Counted from the first letter of the stretch, positions 40,892-50,886 are shown. The stretch is DNA of 62,352 nucleotides from MGBC131033 sp910585655 (GCA_949502025.1 CATBCG010000058.1:1-62352), one strand, 5' to 3'. The notes: generated by a model from the sequence alone, not told the origin. Program-made: numbers and translations.

Positions 40892-41932
40892 ATGAAGTGT
40901 CTGACAGTAGATTTGGGCGGAAGCTATATGAAGTATGCTCTGATTGACGAGGAAGGGAACCTGAGCGAAAAGGGAGAGGTTCTCTCTCCGGTAGCAGGGA
41001 TTGAAAACTTTGTCGATACCGTAGCAGGGGTTTATGAAAAATTTGCCGATCGTATCGAAGGTGTAGCGATCAGCATTCCAGGCGCGATTGATTCGGAAAG
41101 CGGTTATGCAAGAACAACAGGAGCATTTTTGGATTTGTATGGGCAGAACATTTTTGACTTGTTAAAAGAACGGATACCGGTGCCGTTGGCAGTAGAGAAC
41201 GACGGAAAGTGTGCTGCCCTTGCCGAAGTTTGGAAGGGCGGGCTTTCCGACTGCCAGGACGGAATCGTCGTGATTTTGGGAACCGGAATTGCAGGTGGAA
41301 TCGTCAAGAATCGAAGACTTCATAAAGGGAAAAACTTTACGGCGGGTGAGCTTTCCTGTCTGATGGTTAAGCCAAATGATTTTTCTATGCAGAATATCAT
41401 GTGTATTCCGGGAGCGATGATGGGATTGACGATGGCGGTAGCCGCTGCAAAGGGAGTGGATCTTTCGACGTTAGAGACGGCTGCCCTACAGAAAAACGCG
41501 AGCGAGAAAGTCGGAATCTCTATGGACGGGGCTTTTTCGGAAGGAACTGTAGCGAAAAATGAATCGTCAGAAAAAGCAGCGGAAGAAGCTCAGCCTAAAA
41601 TAGACGGGCCGCAGATTTTTAAATGGCTGGAAGAGGGAGATCCGGTTGTCACCGGGATTTACCAGAACTTTATTTCTCATCTGGCACTGATGACTTACAA
41701 TCTGCAGGTCGTTTACGATCCGGAAAAAATTATATTCGGAGGTGGGGTCAGCCGCCAGGAACGTTTGGTACCGGATATCCGGGCAGAAGTAAATAAGATC
41801 TTTGAAGCACTGGGCAGTTTGATTCCGGTTCTAAAGCCGGAGCTTGGAAATTGCCAGTTTTTAAGCGATGCAAACATGGTAGGAGCAATGTATAATTACC
41901 TGATTCATCATAAGCCGGAGTTGGCAAAATAA
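40892..41932 (+). CDS. ROK family kinase, probably beta-glucoside kinase
   Basis: This 346-residue sugar kinase has ATP-binding DLGGSYMKYALID at the N-terminus, catalytic Asp in ENDGKCAALAE and GTGIAGGIV. The usual ROK zinc motif (CxCGxxGCxE) is absent; that region reads TAGELSCLMV and continues differently. About 45 residues near 200-245 form an acidic, low-complexity insertion. The neighbouring 6-phospho-beta-glucosidase suggests it phosphorylates cellobiose-type beta-glucosides at O6, like BglK. A glucokinase role is the alternative. Confidence 0.82.
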   Translation: MKCLTVDLGGSYMKYALIDEEGNLSEKGEVLSPVAGIENFVDTVAGVYEKFADRIEGVAISIPGAIDSESGYARTTGAFLDLYGQNIFDLLKERIPVPLAVENDGKCAALAEVWKGGLSDCQDGIVVILGTGIAGGIVKNRRLHKGKNFTAGELSCLMVKPNDFSMQNIMCIPGAMMGLTMAVAAAKGVDLSTLETAALQKNASEKVGISMDGAFSEGTVAKNESSEKAAEEAQPKIDGPQIFKWLEEGDPVVTGIYQNFISHLALMTYNLQVVYDPEKIIFGGGVSRQERLVPDIRAEVNKIFEALGSLIPVLKPELGNCQFLSDANMVGAMYNYLIHHKPELAK

Positions 41933-41950
41933 GCAGGTTTTAAAGGGATA

Positions 41951-41995
41951 TTGAGGCAGGAGGAGCGAAGGAAGAGGAGCGCCTACCTGCCTCAA
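41951..41995 (+). terminator. Long hairpin after the ROK gene
   Basis: TTGAGGCAGG and CCTGCCTCAA form a perfect 10-bp stem around a 25-base purine-rich loop. There is no T-run, so it may be a leader structure rather than a terminator. Confidence 0.45.
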
Positions 41996-42036
41996 TGGCA
42001 TTGGTAAAAATTATCCAGGAAAGGATGGAGAACGGA

Positions 42037-44154
42037 ATGAAGCATAGGGAGAGGAAAAAAGTAGTTTGTCGGCTTGTTGGAATCCTGTTGTCTGCTCTGC
42101 TGTTGCTAGGAGAGGCTGCGCCGGCGTATGCGGCTGATTGGACGGAGAGTTCCGGGCAAAGTGAGATATCCATACAGGCGGAAACCACAGGGATTCTTCA
42201 AAACGGGGATTTGCTAAAAGAGGATACCCGTATTCGGGCGTTTGCGGCAGGAGATACGGCAGACAGCAAAACGCTAGAAAAAGCAATGGCAGCCGCGCTT
42301 GAGAAAGGGGAAAAGTCTGTGGATGTGTTGGAACTGAAGATTCCAGCCAGTGATGAAGGCTTTTTCTCCCGTTTTGTCAACAATCATCCGCAGTATTTTT
42401 ATGTGGAGAGCTGCCGTTATTGGATTTCCGGGAATTACATCAGCCGGATTGAATTTAGTTTTACAGTAGAAGAGGAAACGAAGCGTACAAAAATGATAGA
42501 GGAATATGAAAGTAAAATCGACCATATTCTTGCAAACATCCAACCTGCCTGGTCGGATTTGGAAAAGATACTCTATATCCATGATTATCTGGCATCAAAC
42601 TGTGAATATGACACGACGTTACAAAAATTTACCGCATATGACGCAGTGGTAGGACAGACGGCGGTTTGTCAGGGATATTCTCTGGCGTTTCAGGATCTGA
42701 TGAACCGGCTTGGGATTAGCTGCGAGCTGGTGTCCAGCAACGCGATCAACCACGCCTGGAACCTGGTTAAATTAGGAAAATCCTGGTATCATGTCGATGT
42801 CACCTGGAACGATGCGACGCCGGATCGGTATGGACGTGTACGCCATATTTTTCTCCTTAAAAGTACAAAATGGTTTGAGACACCGACGGTAGAGAGTGCG
42901 CGTTCCCATAAGGCGCCGGACTATGTATATTCCGGTTCAGCAGGCTCTTCGTCTGCGAAAGACACGCAATTTGACAATTGTTTTTGGAATGGGGTAGAAA
43001 GCGCGTTTGGTTACTATGACGGATCGTGGTATGCCAATGAGAGCGGTGCGCTAAAGCGCTATTCCGGAAGTGATTCCGGGCTGAAGGCAGAGGAAACACT
43101 TGCCACATTAAAAGAGGTTTGGAACGTATGGGGAAGCAGCAATCGCTATTGGACCAACAATTACGGCGGTTGTATTGTGCTGGGCAGTAAGCTGTATTAT
43201 GCGACGCCAACTAACATTCAAAGCTTGGATTTAACGGCAGCCGACGCGTCTCCTGTAACCGCCTTTACTCCGTCGAAAGCAGAGCTGGCAGCCGGGTATC
43301 TCTATGGATTTACCGTTACCCCGGAAGGAAAGCTTCTTTATGGAATCGGAGAAAGCCCGAACGAGACGGCTGCCAAACATACGGCGGAGTTTCATACGCA
43401 TGAGTTTGGCAAGTGGAATGTGGTCAAGGAACCTACCTGTACGGAAGGCGGCAAGCGTCAGCAGACTTGTAATTCCTGCGGCTATATCAAATCCGAAAAA
43501 ACAGATGCAGCCGGTCATACGCCGAGTGGAGAAGCAACTTGTTCGGAACCTCAGGTATGCGCTGTATGTGGCAAAGAGCTGAGTGAGAAAGAGCGACATC
43601 GGAACACCAAGACCAAAACAGTCGCCGCTACGTTTAAAAAAGAGGGCAGTACGACGATTACCTGTAAGGACTGCGGTCAGGTAGTAGAACAAAAAGTCAT
43701 TCCTAAGGTAGCCTGTAAAAAGAACCAGGTTTATACGGTTGGAGATTATAAATATAAGATCGTTTCCGCAAAGACAGACGGAACCGGAACCGTGAATTTT
43801 TCCGGCTTGGCAAAAAATGTGAAAAAGGTAAAAATAGGAAATACCGTAACGATTTTGGGAGTGAAGTTTAAAATTGCCCGTGTAGGTAATCATGCGCTGA
43901 AAAATAAAACTTCGGTTACGTCCGTTACCATTGGGAAGAACGTGACTGCCATCGGAAAGGAAGCTTTTTATGGAGCCAAAAACCTAAAAACAATCACGAT
44001 TTCCTCTACAAAGCTGACCAAGGTAGAAGAAAAAGCGTTCGGCAAGATTTCTGCCAAAGCCAAGATTGTGGTTCCGGCAGCAAAGCTTTCTGCTTATAAG
44101 AAGCTGTTAAAAGGCAAAGGACAGGCAAAAACGGTGACAATTACGAAACAATAG
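42037..44154 (+). CDS. Secreted transglutaminase-like protein with BspA-type leucine-rich repeats
   Basis: A 705-residue exported protein with signal peptide cleavable after APAYA. A transglutaminase-like core lies at about residues 165-255 with Cys in AVCQGYSLAF, His in INHAWNLV and Asp in YHVDVTWND. A region of CxxC pairs follows (QTCNSCGY, QVCAVCGKEL) and then LRR_5 repeats (VTSVTIGKNVTAIGKEAFYG). It probably acts on or binds surface or mucosal proteins. The start at ATG 42037 fits GGAG at 42027; two upstream in-frame ATGs are possible. Confidence 0.82.
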   Translation: MKHRERKKVVCRLVGILLSALLLLGEAAPAYAADWTESSGQSEISIQAETTGILQNGDLLKEDTRIRAFAAGDTADSKTLEKAMAAALEKGEKSVDVLELKIPASDEGFFSRFVNNHPQYFYVESCRYWISGNYISRIEFSFTVEEETKRTKMIEEYESKIDHILANIQPAWSDLEKILYIHDYLASNCEYDTTLQKFTAYDAVVGQTAVCQGYSLAFQDLMNRLGISCELVSSNAINHAWNLVKLGKSWYHVDVTWNDATPDRYGRVRHIFLLKSTKWFETPTVESARSHKAPDYVYSGSAGSSSAKDTQFDNCFWNGVESAFGYYDGSWYANESGALKRYSGSDSGLKAEETLATLKEVWNVWGSSNRYWTNNYGGCIVLGSKLYYATPTNIQSLDLTAADASPVTAFTPSKAELAAGYLYGFTVTPEGKLLYGIGESPNETAAKHTAEFHTHEFGKWNVVKEPTCTEGGKRQQTCNSCGYIKSEKTDAAGHTPSGEATCSEPQVCAVCGKELSEKERHRNTKTKTVAATFKKEGSTTITCKDCGQVVEQKVIPKVACKKNQVYTVGDYKYKIVSAKTDGTGTVNFSGLAKNVKKVKIGNTVTILGVKFKIARVGNHALKNKTSVTSVTIGKNVTAIGKEAFYGAKNLKTITISSTKLTKVEEKAFGKISAKAKIVVPAAKLSAYKKLLKGKGQAKTVTITKQ

Positions 44155-44259
44155 TGCTTGCTTTTGGCTTTTGAGTTGGGTATACTATAGCAAAAAGGGT
44201 TCTTTTCCGGAATTGCCGGCGGTACTTCCGGGAAGAGCCTGGAAAGAGGCAAAAGAGAG

Positions 44260-46485
44260 ATGAAAAATAGCTGTTATTCTAATCGAGAGTTGTCTTGGCT
44301 CAAATTTAACGGGCGCGTATTGGAGGAAGCGGCAGACGGTCAGGTTCCGTTGTGCGAGCGGCTGACCTTTGCTTCTATTTTTCAGAGTAACCTGGATGAA
44401 TTTTTTATGGTGCGGGTAGGTTCCCTCCAGGATCAGATGCTGTTTTCCCCGGAACGGCGCGACAACAAGACAAAGCTGACCGCAAAGGAGCAAATCGAGC
44501 AGATTTTAAAAGCGGCAAGAGAATTGTGTAAAAAGAAAGATCAGATTTATGCGGCTTTGATGACCGAGCTGAAAGGGCAGGGAGTAGAACTGCTGACAGT
44601 AGGAGAGCTGACGCAAGAAGAACTTGCCTGGCTGGGAGATTATTTTCACAGTGAGATCCAGCCGTTGATTTCCCCGCAGGTAGTCGGCAAACGCCAGCCG
44701 TTTCCTTTCTTGAAAAATAAGGAAATTTATGCGATTGTAGAACTGGTGGACGGAAAGGGAAGCGGAAAGGGCAGCAGCAAGGTTGGTATTATCCCATGCA
44801 GCAACGGACTGTTTGAACGGTTGGTTCCGCTGCCGACAGCCCCGGGACGTTTCCTCTTAATGGAGGATGTGATCCTGCACTTTGCCAAACAGGTATTTGA
44901 GCATTATAAGATTCGCTCTCAATCGCTGCTTCGTATCGTACGGAATGCGGATTTGGAGCCGGAGGAGGAAAGTATTTTTGACGATGTGGCAGGCGATGAA
45001 GAGCCAGATTACAGAGAGGGAATGGCAAAGCTGATTAAGCTGCGGAAAAAGCTTTCTCCGATCCGCGTCGAGTTGTCCCAGCCATTAGAGGAAAAGTTAG
45101 AAAAACGTCTGTTAGACTATTTGGAACTGAAAAAGGAACGGCTGTTTATCAGCCAGTCTCCGTTAGAGATGTCGTTTGTTTTTGGGCTTCAAGATGCACT
45201 AAGAGAGAAGCCGGAATTGTTTTATGCAGAGCGCGTGCCGCAGAAGAGCCCGGAGATTTTAGAGGGCGTGCCGATGATGGAGCAGATCATGAAAAAGGAT
45301 TTGCTGCTCTCTTATCCATATGAAAGCATCCAGCCGTTTTTGCGTCTGCTCAGTGAAGCGGGAGAAGATCCTTCCGTAGTTTCAATCAAAATGACGCTTT
45401 ACCGGGTAGCTCGTTACAGCAAGGTAATAGAAGCGTTGATCAAAGCGGCGGAAAACGGCAAAGAAGTCGTGGTATTAGTAGAGCTGCGGGCTCGTTTTGA
45501 CGAGGAAAATAATATTGAATGGTCACGCAGGCTGGAAGAAGCAGGATGCCGTATCATCTATGGACTGGATGGGTTGAAAGTACATTCCAAGCTTTGCCTG
45601 ATTACCCGGAAAACGAAAAAGAAAATTCAATACATTACTCAGATAGGGACGGGGAATTATAATGAAAAGACCTCTACCCTTTATACGGATTATTCCCTGA
45701 TGACAGCCTCAACAGATATCGGTTTAGAGGCAGTGTCGGTATTCCATGCGCTGCTGATGGGAGAAATTTGCCCGCCGACCAGTCATTTGCTGGTAGCGCC
45801 GAACGGACTGCGCCAGGGCGTGCTGGCACATATGGAAGAGGAAATGGAGATTGCACGCGGAGGCGGAAAGGCTTATATCGGGCTGAAACTGAATTCTCTG
45901 ACGGATAAGGTTCTGATTGAAAAGCTGATCGAAGCTTCACAGGCAGGCGTAAAAATCGAAATGGTAGTGCGCGGCATCTGCTGTCTGATTCCGGGTGTCA
46001 AAGGAATGACGGACAATATTACCGTGGTCAGTATTGTCGGACGTTTCTTAGAACATGCCAGAATATACATGTTCGGCGTCGGAGATCGCCAGCAGCTCTA
46101 TATTTCTTCGGCGGATTTTATGACGCGTAATACTTCCCGCCGGATTGAAGTAGCCGTGCGGGTAGAAGATAAACGGCTGCAGCGCCGGATTGCCGCGATG
46201 TTCCGTAAGCAGATGTCGGATAACGTAAAGGGCAGAGTGTTAAAAGCAGACGGTACTTACGTACACAAGACTTCAAAGAGTAAGCCGTTAAACTCTCAGG
46301 AATATTTTTACGAGCAGGCGTACCAGGCGAGTGAAAAAGCAGAAAAGAAATGGGAAGCAGAAAAAGAGGCGGCTATGGCAAAGGCAATGTCGAAAAGCGG
46401 CAAGAATACGAAGGGAAAAGGAAAGTCTGCCGGAAAAGGCAAAAAAAGCGGAAAGCCTGTAGAGAAGGAGGATTCAGAACAATGA
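44260..46485 (+). CDS. ppk1: Polyphosphate kinase 1
   Basis: This 741-residue enzyme makes polyphosphate from ATP. The N-terminal NRELSWLKFNGRVLEEA, the phosphorylated histidine in LKVHSKLCLI and the second conserved region ISSADFMTRNTSRRIEV are present. The last ~45 residues are a Lys/Gly/Ser-rich tail beyond the usual fold, perhaps binding the anionic product. It overlaps the phosphofructokinase gene by 4 bases. Confidence 0.93.
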   Translation: MKNSCYSNRELSWLKFNGRVLEEAADGQVPLCERLTFASIFQSNLDEFFMVRVGSLQDQMLFSPERRDNKTKLTAKEQIEQILKAARELCKKKDQIYAALMTELKGQGVELLTVGELTQEELAWLGDYFHSEIQPLISPQVVGKRQPFPFLKNKEIYAIVELVDGKGSGKGSSKVGIIPCSNGLFERLVPLPTAPGRFLLMEDVILHFAKQVFEHYKIRSQSLLRIVRNADLEPEEESIFDDVAGDEEPDYREGMAKLIKLRKKLSPIRVELSQPLEEKLEKRLLDYLELKKERLFISQSPLEMSFVFGLQDALREKPELFYAERVPQKSPEILEGVPMMEQIMKKDLLLSYPYESIQPFLRLLSEAGEDPSVVSIKMTLYRVARYSKVIEALIKAAENGKEVVVLVELRARFDEENNIEWSRRLEEAGCRIIYGLDGLKVHSKLCLITRKTKKKIQYITQIGTGNYNEKTSTLYTDYSLMTASTDIGLEAVSVFHALLMGEICPPTSHLLVAPNGLRQGVLAHMEEEMEIARGGGKAYIGLKLNSLTDKVLIEKLIEASQAGVKIEMVVRGICCLIPGVKGMTDNITVVSIVGRFLEHARIYMFGVGDRQQLYISSADFMTRNTSRRIEVAVRVEDKRLQRRIAAMFRKQMSDNVKGRVLKADGTYVHKTSKSKPLNSQEYFYEQAYQASEKAEKKWEAEKEAAMAKAMSKSGKNTKGKGKSAGKGKKSGKPVEKEDSEQ

Positions 46486-47555
46486 AAAAAATCGGTATCT
46501 TAACCAGCGGCGGAGACTGCCAGGCGTTAAACGCTACGATGCGGGGCGTCGCAAAGGGATTGTACCACAATCTGGGCAAAGTGGAGATTTATGGATTTTT
46601 AGAGGGTTATAAAGGTCTGATGCACGGGACTTACCGAAAGATGTCAGAAAAGGATTTTTCCGGTATCCTTACACGCGGCGGCACTGTGCTTGGCACGTCC
46701 CGTCAGCCGTTTAAAATGATGCGGGTGATTGAGGATGGGTTTGATAAAGTAGAGGCGATGAAAAAGACCTATAAAAAGCTGGAACTGGACTGTCTGGTGG
46801 TATTAGGAGGAAACGGCTCGATCAAATCGGCAAATATGCTGAGTGAGGAAGGGCTAAACGTCATTGCGCTGCCAAAGACGATTGACAATGATATCTGGGG
46901 GACGGACATCACCTTTGGTTTTCAAAGTGCGGTAGACATTGCGACCAATGCCTTGGATTGTATCCATACAACGGCAGAATCTCACGGACGGGTGTTTGTT
47001 CTGGAACTGATGGGGCATAAAGTCGGTTGGGTGACATTATACGCCGGAATCGCCGGAGGAGCAGACGTCGTATTACTGCCGGAGATTCCATATGATATCA
47101 ATGTGATCTGCAAAGCGCTCAAACAGCGGGAAAAGGCAGGAAAAGCATTTTCGATCATTGCAGTAGCAGAGGGCGCTGTTTCCAAAGAAGTAGCGGCAAT
47201 GTCAAAGAAAGAACGGAAACAGCATTTGGCAGAGTCTCCTTATCCGTCTGCCGCTTATGAGATTGCGGCTGCCATTACCAAAAAGACCGGGCAGGAGGTT
47301 CGCGTCACCGTACCAGGGCATACACAAAGAGGCGGAAGCCCGGATCCTTACGATCGCGTGCTGTCAAGCCGTTTAGGAGCAATGGGCGCAAAGCTGCTCA
47401 TCGACGAGGATTATGGGAAGCTTGTCGTGATGCGAAACGACGACGTTGTAGCGATTCCGCTTTCGGAAAGCGCAGGGAAATTAAAATACGTCGATCCGGA
47501 GGACGATATCATTGAGAGCGCGCGGATGATGGGAATTTCTTTTGGAGATCGATAA
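46482..47555 (+). CDS. 6-phosphofructokinase family protein
   Basis: A 357-residue PFKA-fold kinase: GILTSGGDCQALNATMRG, GGNGSIKSANML, PKTIDNDIWGTDITFGF with the catalytic Asp in TIDND, and PGHTQRGGSPDPYDR. Gly is kept at the position equivalent to E. coli Gly104 (ATP type), while Lys occupies the position of Gly124 (a pyrophosphate-type feature). The phosphate donor is therefore uncertain. GGDCQALN replaces the common GGDCPGLN. ATG 46482 overlaps the ppk1 stop (ATGA), so the two proteins are co-translated. Confidence 0.87.
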   Translation: MKKIGILTSGGDCQALNATMRGVAKGLYHNLGKVEIYGFLEGYKGLMHGTYRKMSEKDFSGILTRGGTVLGTSRQPFKMMRVIEDGFDKVEAMKKTYKKLELDCLVVLGGNGSIKSANMLSEEGLNVIALPKTIDNDIWGTDITFGFQSAVDIATNALDCIHTTAESHGRVFVLELMGHKVGWVTLYAGIAGGADVVLLPEIPYDINVICKALKQREKAGKAFSIIAVAEGAVSKEVAAMSKKERKQHLAESPYPSAAYEIAAAITKKTGQEVRVTVPGHTQRGGSPDPYDRVLSSRLGAMGAKLLIDEDYGKLVVMRNDDVVAIPLSESAGKLKYVDPEDDIIESARMMGISFGDR

Positions 47556-47587
47556 GACAGAGGGGCGTGAGAAAATAGTCTGAAGAA

Positions 47588-47618
47588 AAACAGTGCCAGG
47601 ATTTCTGACACTGTTTTT
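47588..47618 (+). terminator. Terminator after the ppk1-pfk unit
   Basis: AAACAGTG and CACTGTTT form an 8-bp stem around a 13-base loop, followed by a T-run. Confidence 0.8.
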
Positions 47619-47619
47619 G

Positions 47620-47647
47620 TATGATAGGAAAGTTCTCCGGGCGGGAT
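47620..47647 (+). repeat. Dispersed repeat copy 4 (short, truncated)
   Basis: TATGATAGGAAAGTTCTCCG then GGCGGGATT, directly after the terminator T-run. The distal GCGCACTCGCGCG part is missing. Confidence 0.75.
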
Positions 47648-47667
47648 TCTTATTTATATCAGGACGG

Positions 47668-48507
47668 TCAATCTGACAGCCTTATTTGATATCTCCGGAA
47701 ATCTTTCTCTGCGGTCATGCTGACCCATTTTACGTTTTGGCGTTTGCCTGGCTTCCGATCTTTTAGCAGAAAATAGCGTAAAATAGCCGATAGCTCTTCC
47801 ATGTCCCGGCAGAGCATATATTCAGGAAAGCGACCGGTAAAGAGCGTGACCAGTTTCCGGGATTTATTTTCGCTTCGATAGCCCTGAAAGGCACCGGACT
47901 GGGAGGTTTGAGAGTCGTAGGTAATCGTACAACATCCGCTTTCTCCGAATTCTAATTCCAGATAGTGGCTGCCCCTGGCTTTGATCAGCATCCCGCAAAG
48001 CTCATCGGCAAGAAGCTTTTCCTTTAGCTCTGCCAGGAACTTTTCACAGACGGTCGCATCAAAACTGTCGTCAAAACGTACCGTTGTCTCGCTCTCCCGG
48101 CGGTCAAAATAACGGATGACAATGGGCGGCTTTGGGATGGATTTTAATGGGGTGAATCCGCTGGTATCAATATGCGGCACAGTCCGATAGGTGACAGGGA
48201 ACAAATAAATATAGAGATTGGGGTAGGTATTGTCTAAATAGTCGCTTTCGGCATCTGCCATCCATTGATAGCCCTCCATAGCCAGAATCGCTTCTTTGCA
48301 GGAGATCCCATCTTTTTGTGGGATATCCCAGCAATGAAAAAAGTTTTTTTCATAAATGCTGATATGGTGGGCTTCCAGGCTTTGCACGGGATTGGCAGTC
48401 AGCCCGACGTACCAGGTGCCGCTTTGAAACATTGCCCACCAGCGGATATGGTTGGTAATCATTTCGATTGTGTTTGCTTCGTAATTGCCTCGTCTCCAAA
48501 ATCCCAT
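47668..48507 (-). CDS. Hypothetical protein
   Basis: A 279-residue soluble protein I do not recognise. It has an aromatic-rich N-terminus (IRWWAMFQSGTWYVGLTANP), a central segment with a FDRRESETTVRFDDSFDATV stretch, and no signal peptide or membrane helix. AGGAGGTTGCT precedes the ATG on the minus strand. It is convergent with pfk and divergent from cls. Confidence 0.6.
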   Translation of the reverse strand: MGFWRRGNYEANTIEMITNHIRWWAMFQSGTWYVGLTANPVQSLEAHHISIYEKNFFHCWDIPQKDGISCKEAILAMEGYQWMADAESDYLDNTYPNLYIYLFPVTYRTVPHIDTSGFTPLKSIPKPPIVIRYFDRRESETTVRFDDSFDATVCEKFLAELKEKLLADELCGMLIKARGSHYLELEFGESGCCTITYDSQTSQSGAFQGYRSENKSRKLVTLFTGRFPEYMLCRDMEELSAILRYFLLKDRKPGKRQNVKWVSMTAEKDFRRYQIRLSD

Positions 48508-48684
48508 AGCAACCTCCTTTTTGGCGTGGAATTTGAGAATATCACGCTGTCTAGTAGTATTATAGTATAATATCGGAATAATTTGGCAATGTGATAACCA
48601 TATGTCAAAGAGTTTCTAAAGATTTTTAACAGGATTGTTTATCAGAAGTAAGTCACAGACAAAAGAAGGGAGAAGGTACAACAA

Positions 48685-50256
48685 ATGGATTACAAAAGCA
48701 AAGGGCTCAGGCTGCTAAAAAAGGGGCAAAGGGGGATTGTTCATACGATATTCAGCCGTTTGGGGTTGATTATTTTGTTGTTCGCGCTGCAGGTGCTGAT
48801 GCTGCTTAGCATGTTTCAAAAGTTTCAGGCATTTTTGCCGCATATGTTAGGGGCAATCGTTCTTTTTATCGTGGGAATGGTGATTTATCTGTTAAACAGT
48901 AAGATCAATCCAACGGCAAAGATTACCTGGCTGATTGTGATTATGCTGCTGCCGTTGTTTGGCGTGCTGCTGTTTTTGTATACGAAGCTGGATATTGGGA
49001 ACCGGGCGTTAAAGGCGCGTGTTGGTCAGATCGTAGCAAAGACAAAGGAAAGCATTCCGCAGTCGGAGGAAGTGATGGCACGGCTTTTAGAGGAAAATCA
49101 GGGGGTAGCGGCACTAGCCCATTATATGCAGCGAAGCGGCTGTTATCCGGTGTTTGGACAGACGGAAGTTACTTACTTTCCATCCGGGGAAGCGAAATTT
49201 GCAGAGCTGTTAAAACAATTAGAGGCAGCAGAACATTTTATTTTCTTGGAATATTTTATTGTGGAAGAAGGGCTGATGTGGGGAAGGATTTTAGAACTGC
49301 TGGCAAAAAAGGCGGCGGCAGGCGTAGATGTAAGGGTGATGTATGACGGAACCTGTGAGTTTGCACTGCTGCCGCACGACTATCCCAAGCGTTTAAAAGC
49401 TCTGAGGATTGCCTGCAAAATGTTCGCTCCGATTACGCCGTTTGTTTCGACACATTACAATTACCGCGATCATAGGAAAATTCTGGTAATTGACGGTCAT
49501 ACTGCTTTTAACGGGGGTGTGAACCTGGCGGATGAATATATCAATGAAAAGGAAAAGTATGGGCATTGGAAGGACACGGCGGTTATGCTAAAGGGGGAAG
49601 CCGTAAAAAGCTTTACTCTGTTATTTTTGCAGATGTGGGGAATTGATGAACGGAAAGAGGAGTATACACAGTTCTTATCTTATTCAGCCATGCCGGTGGC
49701 GCAGGCAAAGGGGTATGTCATTCCTTATGGAGACTGTCCGTTGGACGGGGACAAGGTAGGGGAGAGAGTGTATATGGATATCCTTAACCGTTCACAGCGT
49801 TATGTTCATATTATGTCTCCGTACCTTATTTTGGACGGGGAGATGGAAACAGCTTTAAAGTTTGCGGCAGAACGCGGTGTGGAGGTAGCGTTGATTCTGC
49901 CGGGGATTCCGGATAAGGAGGCTCCTTACGCTCTGGCAAAAACGCATTATGCTTCTCTTCTCGAGTCTGGGATCCAACTATATGAATATACACCGGGGTT
50001 TGTCCATGCCAAAGTGTTTGTCAGCGACGGACGGGAGGCAGTGGTAGGGACAATCAATCTTGACTACCGCAGTCTGTATCATCATTTTGAATGTGCCACT
50101 TACCTGTATGAAGTGGAGTGTATTTCGGAGATTGAAGCAGATTTTCAGGCGACGCGGGCAAAATGCAGGCGGGTGACGCCGGAGAGCCTCCGCCGGGAAC
50201 CATGGAAGCGGAAACTTTCCGGACGGCTGTTAAAAGCGATTGCGCCATTGCTGTAA
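48685..50256 (+). CDS. cls: Cardiolipin synthase
   Basis: A 523-residue membrane phospholipase-D-type enzyme that condenses two phosphatidylglycerol molecules to cardiolipin. Two or three N-terminal membrane helices (residues 20-105) precede two HKD motifs, HYNYRDHRKILVIDG with FNGGVN and HAKVFVSDGREAVVGTINLD. Length is typical. It is transcribed alone. Confidence 0.92.
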   Translation: MDYKSKGLRLLKKGQRGIVHTIFSRLGLIILLFALQVLMLLSMFQKFQAFLPHMLGAIVLFIVGMVIYLLNSKINPTAKITWLIVIMLLPLFGVLLFLYTKLDIGNRALKARVGQIVAKTKESIPQSEEVMARLLEENQGVAALAHYMQRSGCYPVFGQTEVTYFPSGEAKFAELLKQLEAAEHFIFLEYFIVEEGLMWGRILELLAKKAAAGVDVRVMYDGTCEFALLPHDYPKRLKALRIACKMFAPITPFVSTHYNYRDHRKILVIDGHTAFNGGVNLADEYINEKEKYGHWKDTAVMLKGEAVKSFTLLFLQMWGIDERKEEYTQFLSYSAMPVAQAKGYVIPYGDCPLDGDKVGERVYMDILNRSQRYVHIMSPYLILDGEMETALKFAAERGVEVALILPGIPDKEAPYALAKTHYASLLESGIQLYEYTPGFVHAKVFVSDGREAVVGTINLDYRSLYHHFECATYLYEVECISEIEADFQATRAKCRRVTPESLRREPWKRKLSGRLLKAIAPLL

Positions 50257-50409
50257 AACAGGGACGGTCAGGAGGAGAGAACCGGAATTTTGTTAGAAGC
50301 CGGCTGATTTTTATTGCATTACATAGTCGATAGTTATATAATAGAGCATATGAAATGCAGTACAGACAAGTATTTTGTAAAATCAGAATTACTATTAGGA
50401 GAGTGTTTT

Positions 50410-50826
50410 ATGAAGAAATTGAGCCCGAAAGTCGAAGCTATAATGCAGGAGCGGTTTGGGAAAGACACGGTTATTGCATTGGCAACAGTGGAAAATGAAG
50501 TACCGTATGTACGATATGTCAACGCTTATTATGAGAATGGTGCATTTTATGTGATTACTTATGCGCTTTCAAATAAAATCAAACATATGGAACAGAATTC
50601 GCATGTTGCGATAGCCGGTGACTGGTTTACGGCGCATGGAAAGGGCATCTGTCTGGGCTATTTTGGAAAAGAAGAAAACCAAGAGATTGCAAAGAAACTA
50701 AAAGAGGTTTTTGCCGAATGGATTGACAACGGGCATACTGATTTTACAGATGAAAATACGATAATTTTATGCGTAGAACTAACAGACGGAGTGCTGCTTT
50801 CACATGGAACAAGGTATGAATTGTAG
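50410..50826 (+). CDS. Pyridoxamine 5'-phosphate oxidase-like flavin protein
   Basis: A 138-residue split-barrel protein: VIALATVENEVPYVRYVNAY, FYVITYALSNKIKHMEQN and VAIAGDWFTAHGKG follow the PPOX/flavin-nucleotide-binding pattern. It probably binds FMN or F420-like cofactor; the substrate is unknown. AGGAG lies before ATG 50410. The longer reading from 50314 lacks a ribosome site. Confidence 0.8.
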   Translation: MKKLSPKVEAIMQERFGKDTVIALATVENEVPYVRYVNAYYENGAFYVITYALSNKIKHMEQNSHVAIAGDWFTAHGKGICLGYFGKEENQEIAKKLKEVFAEWIDNGHTDFTDENTIILCVELTDGVLLSHGTRYEL

Positions 50827-50886
50827 AGTTTACATTGTTTTCCGAACAAGGAGAACTAAAATAAAAAAGAAAGCGGGAGGAGCAAA

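Noticed and set aside
42011..43893. Several minus-strand ORFs of 60-220 residues over the transglutaminase-like gene
   Set aside because: Antisense shadows; the plus strand has a signal peptide, catalytic triad and LRR repeats.
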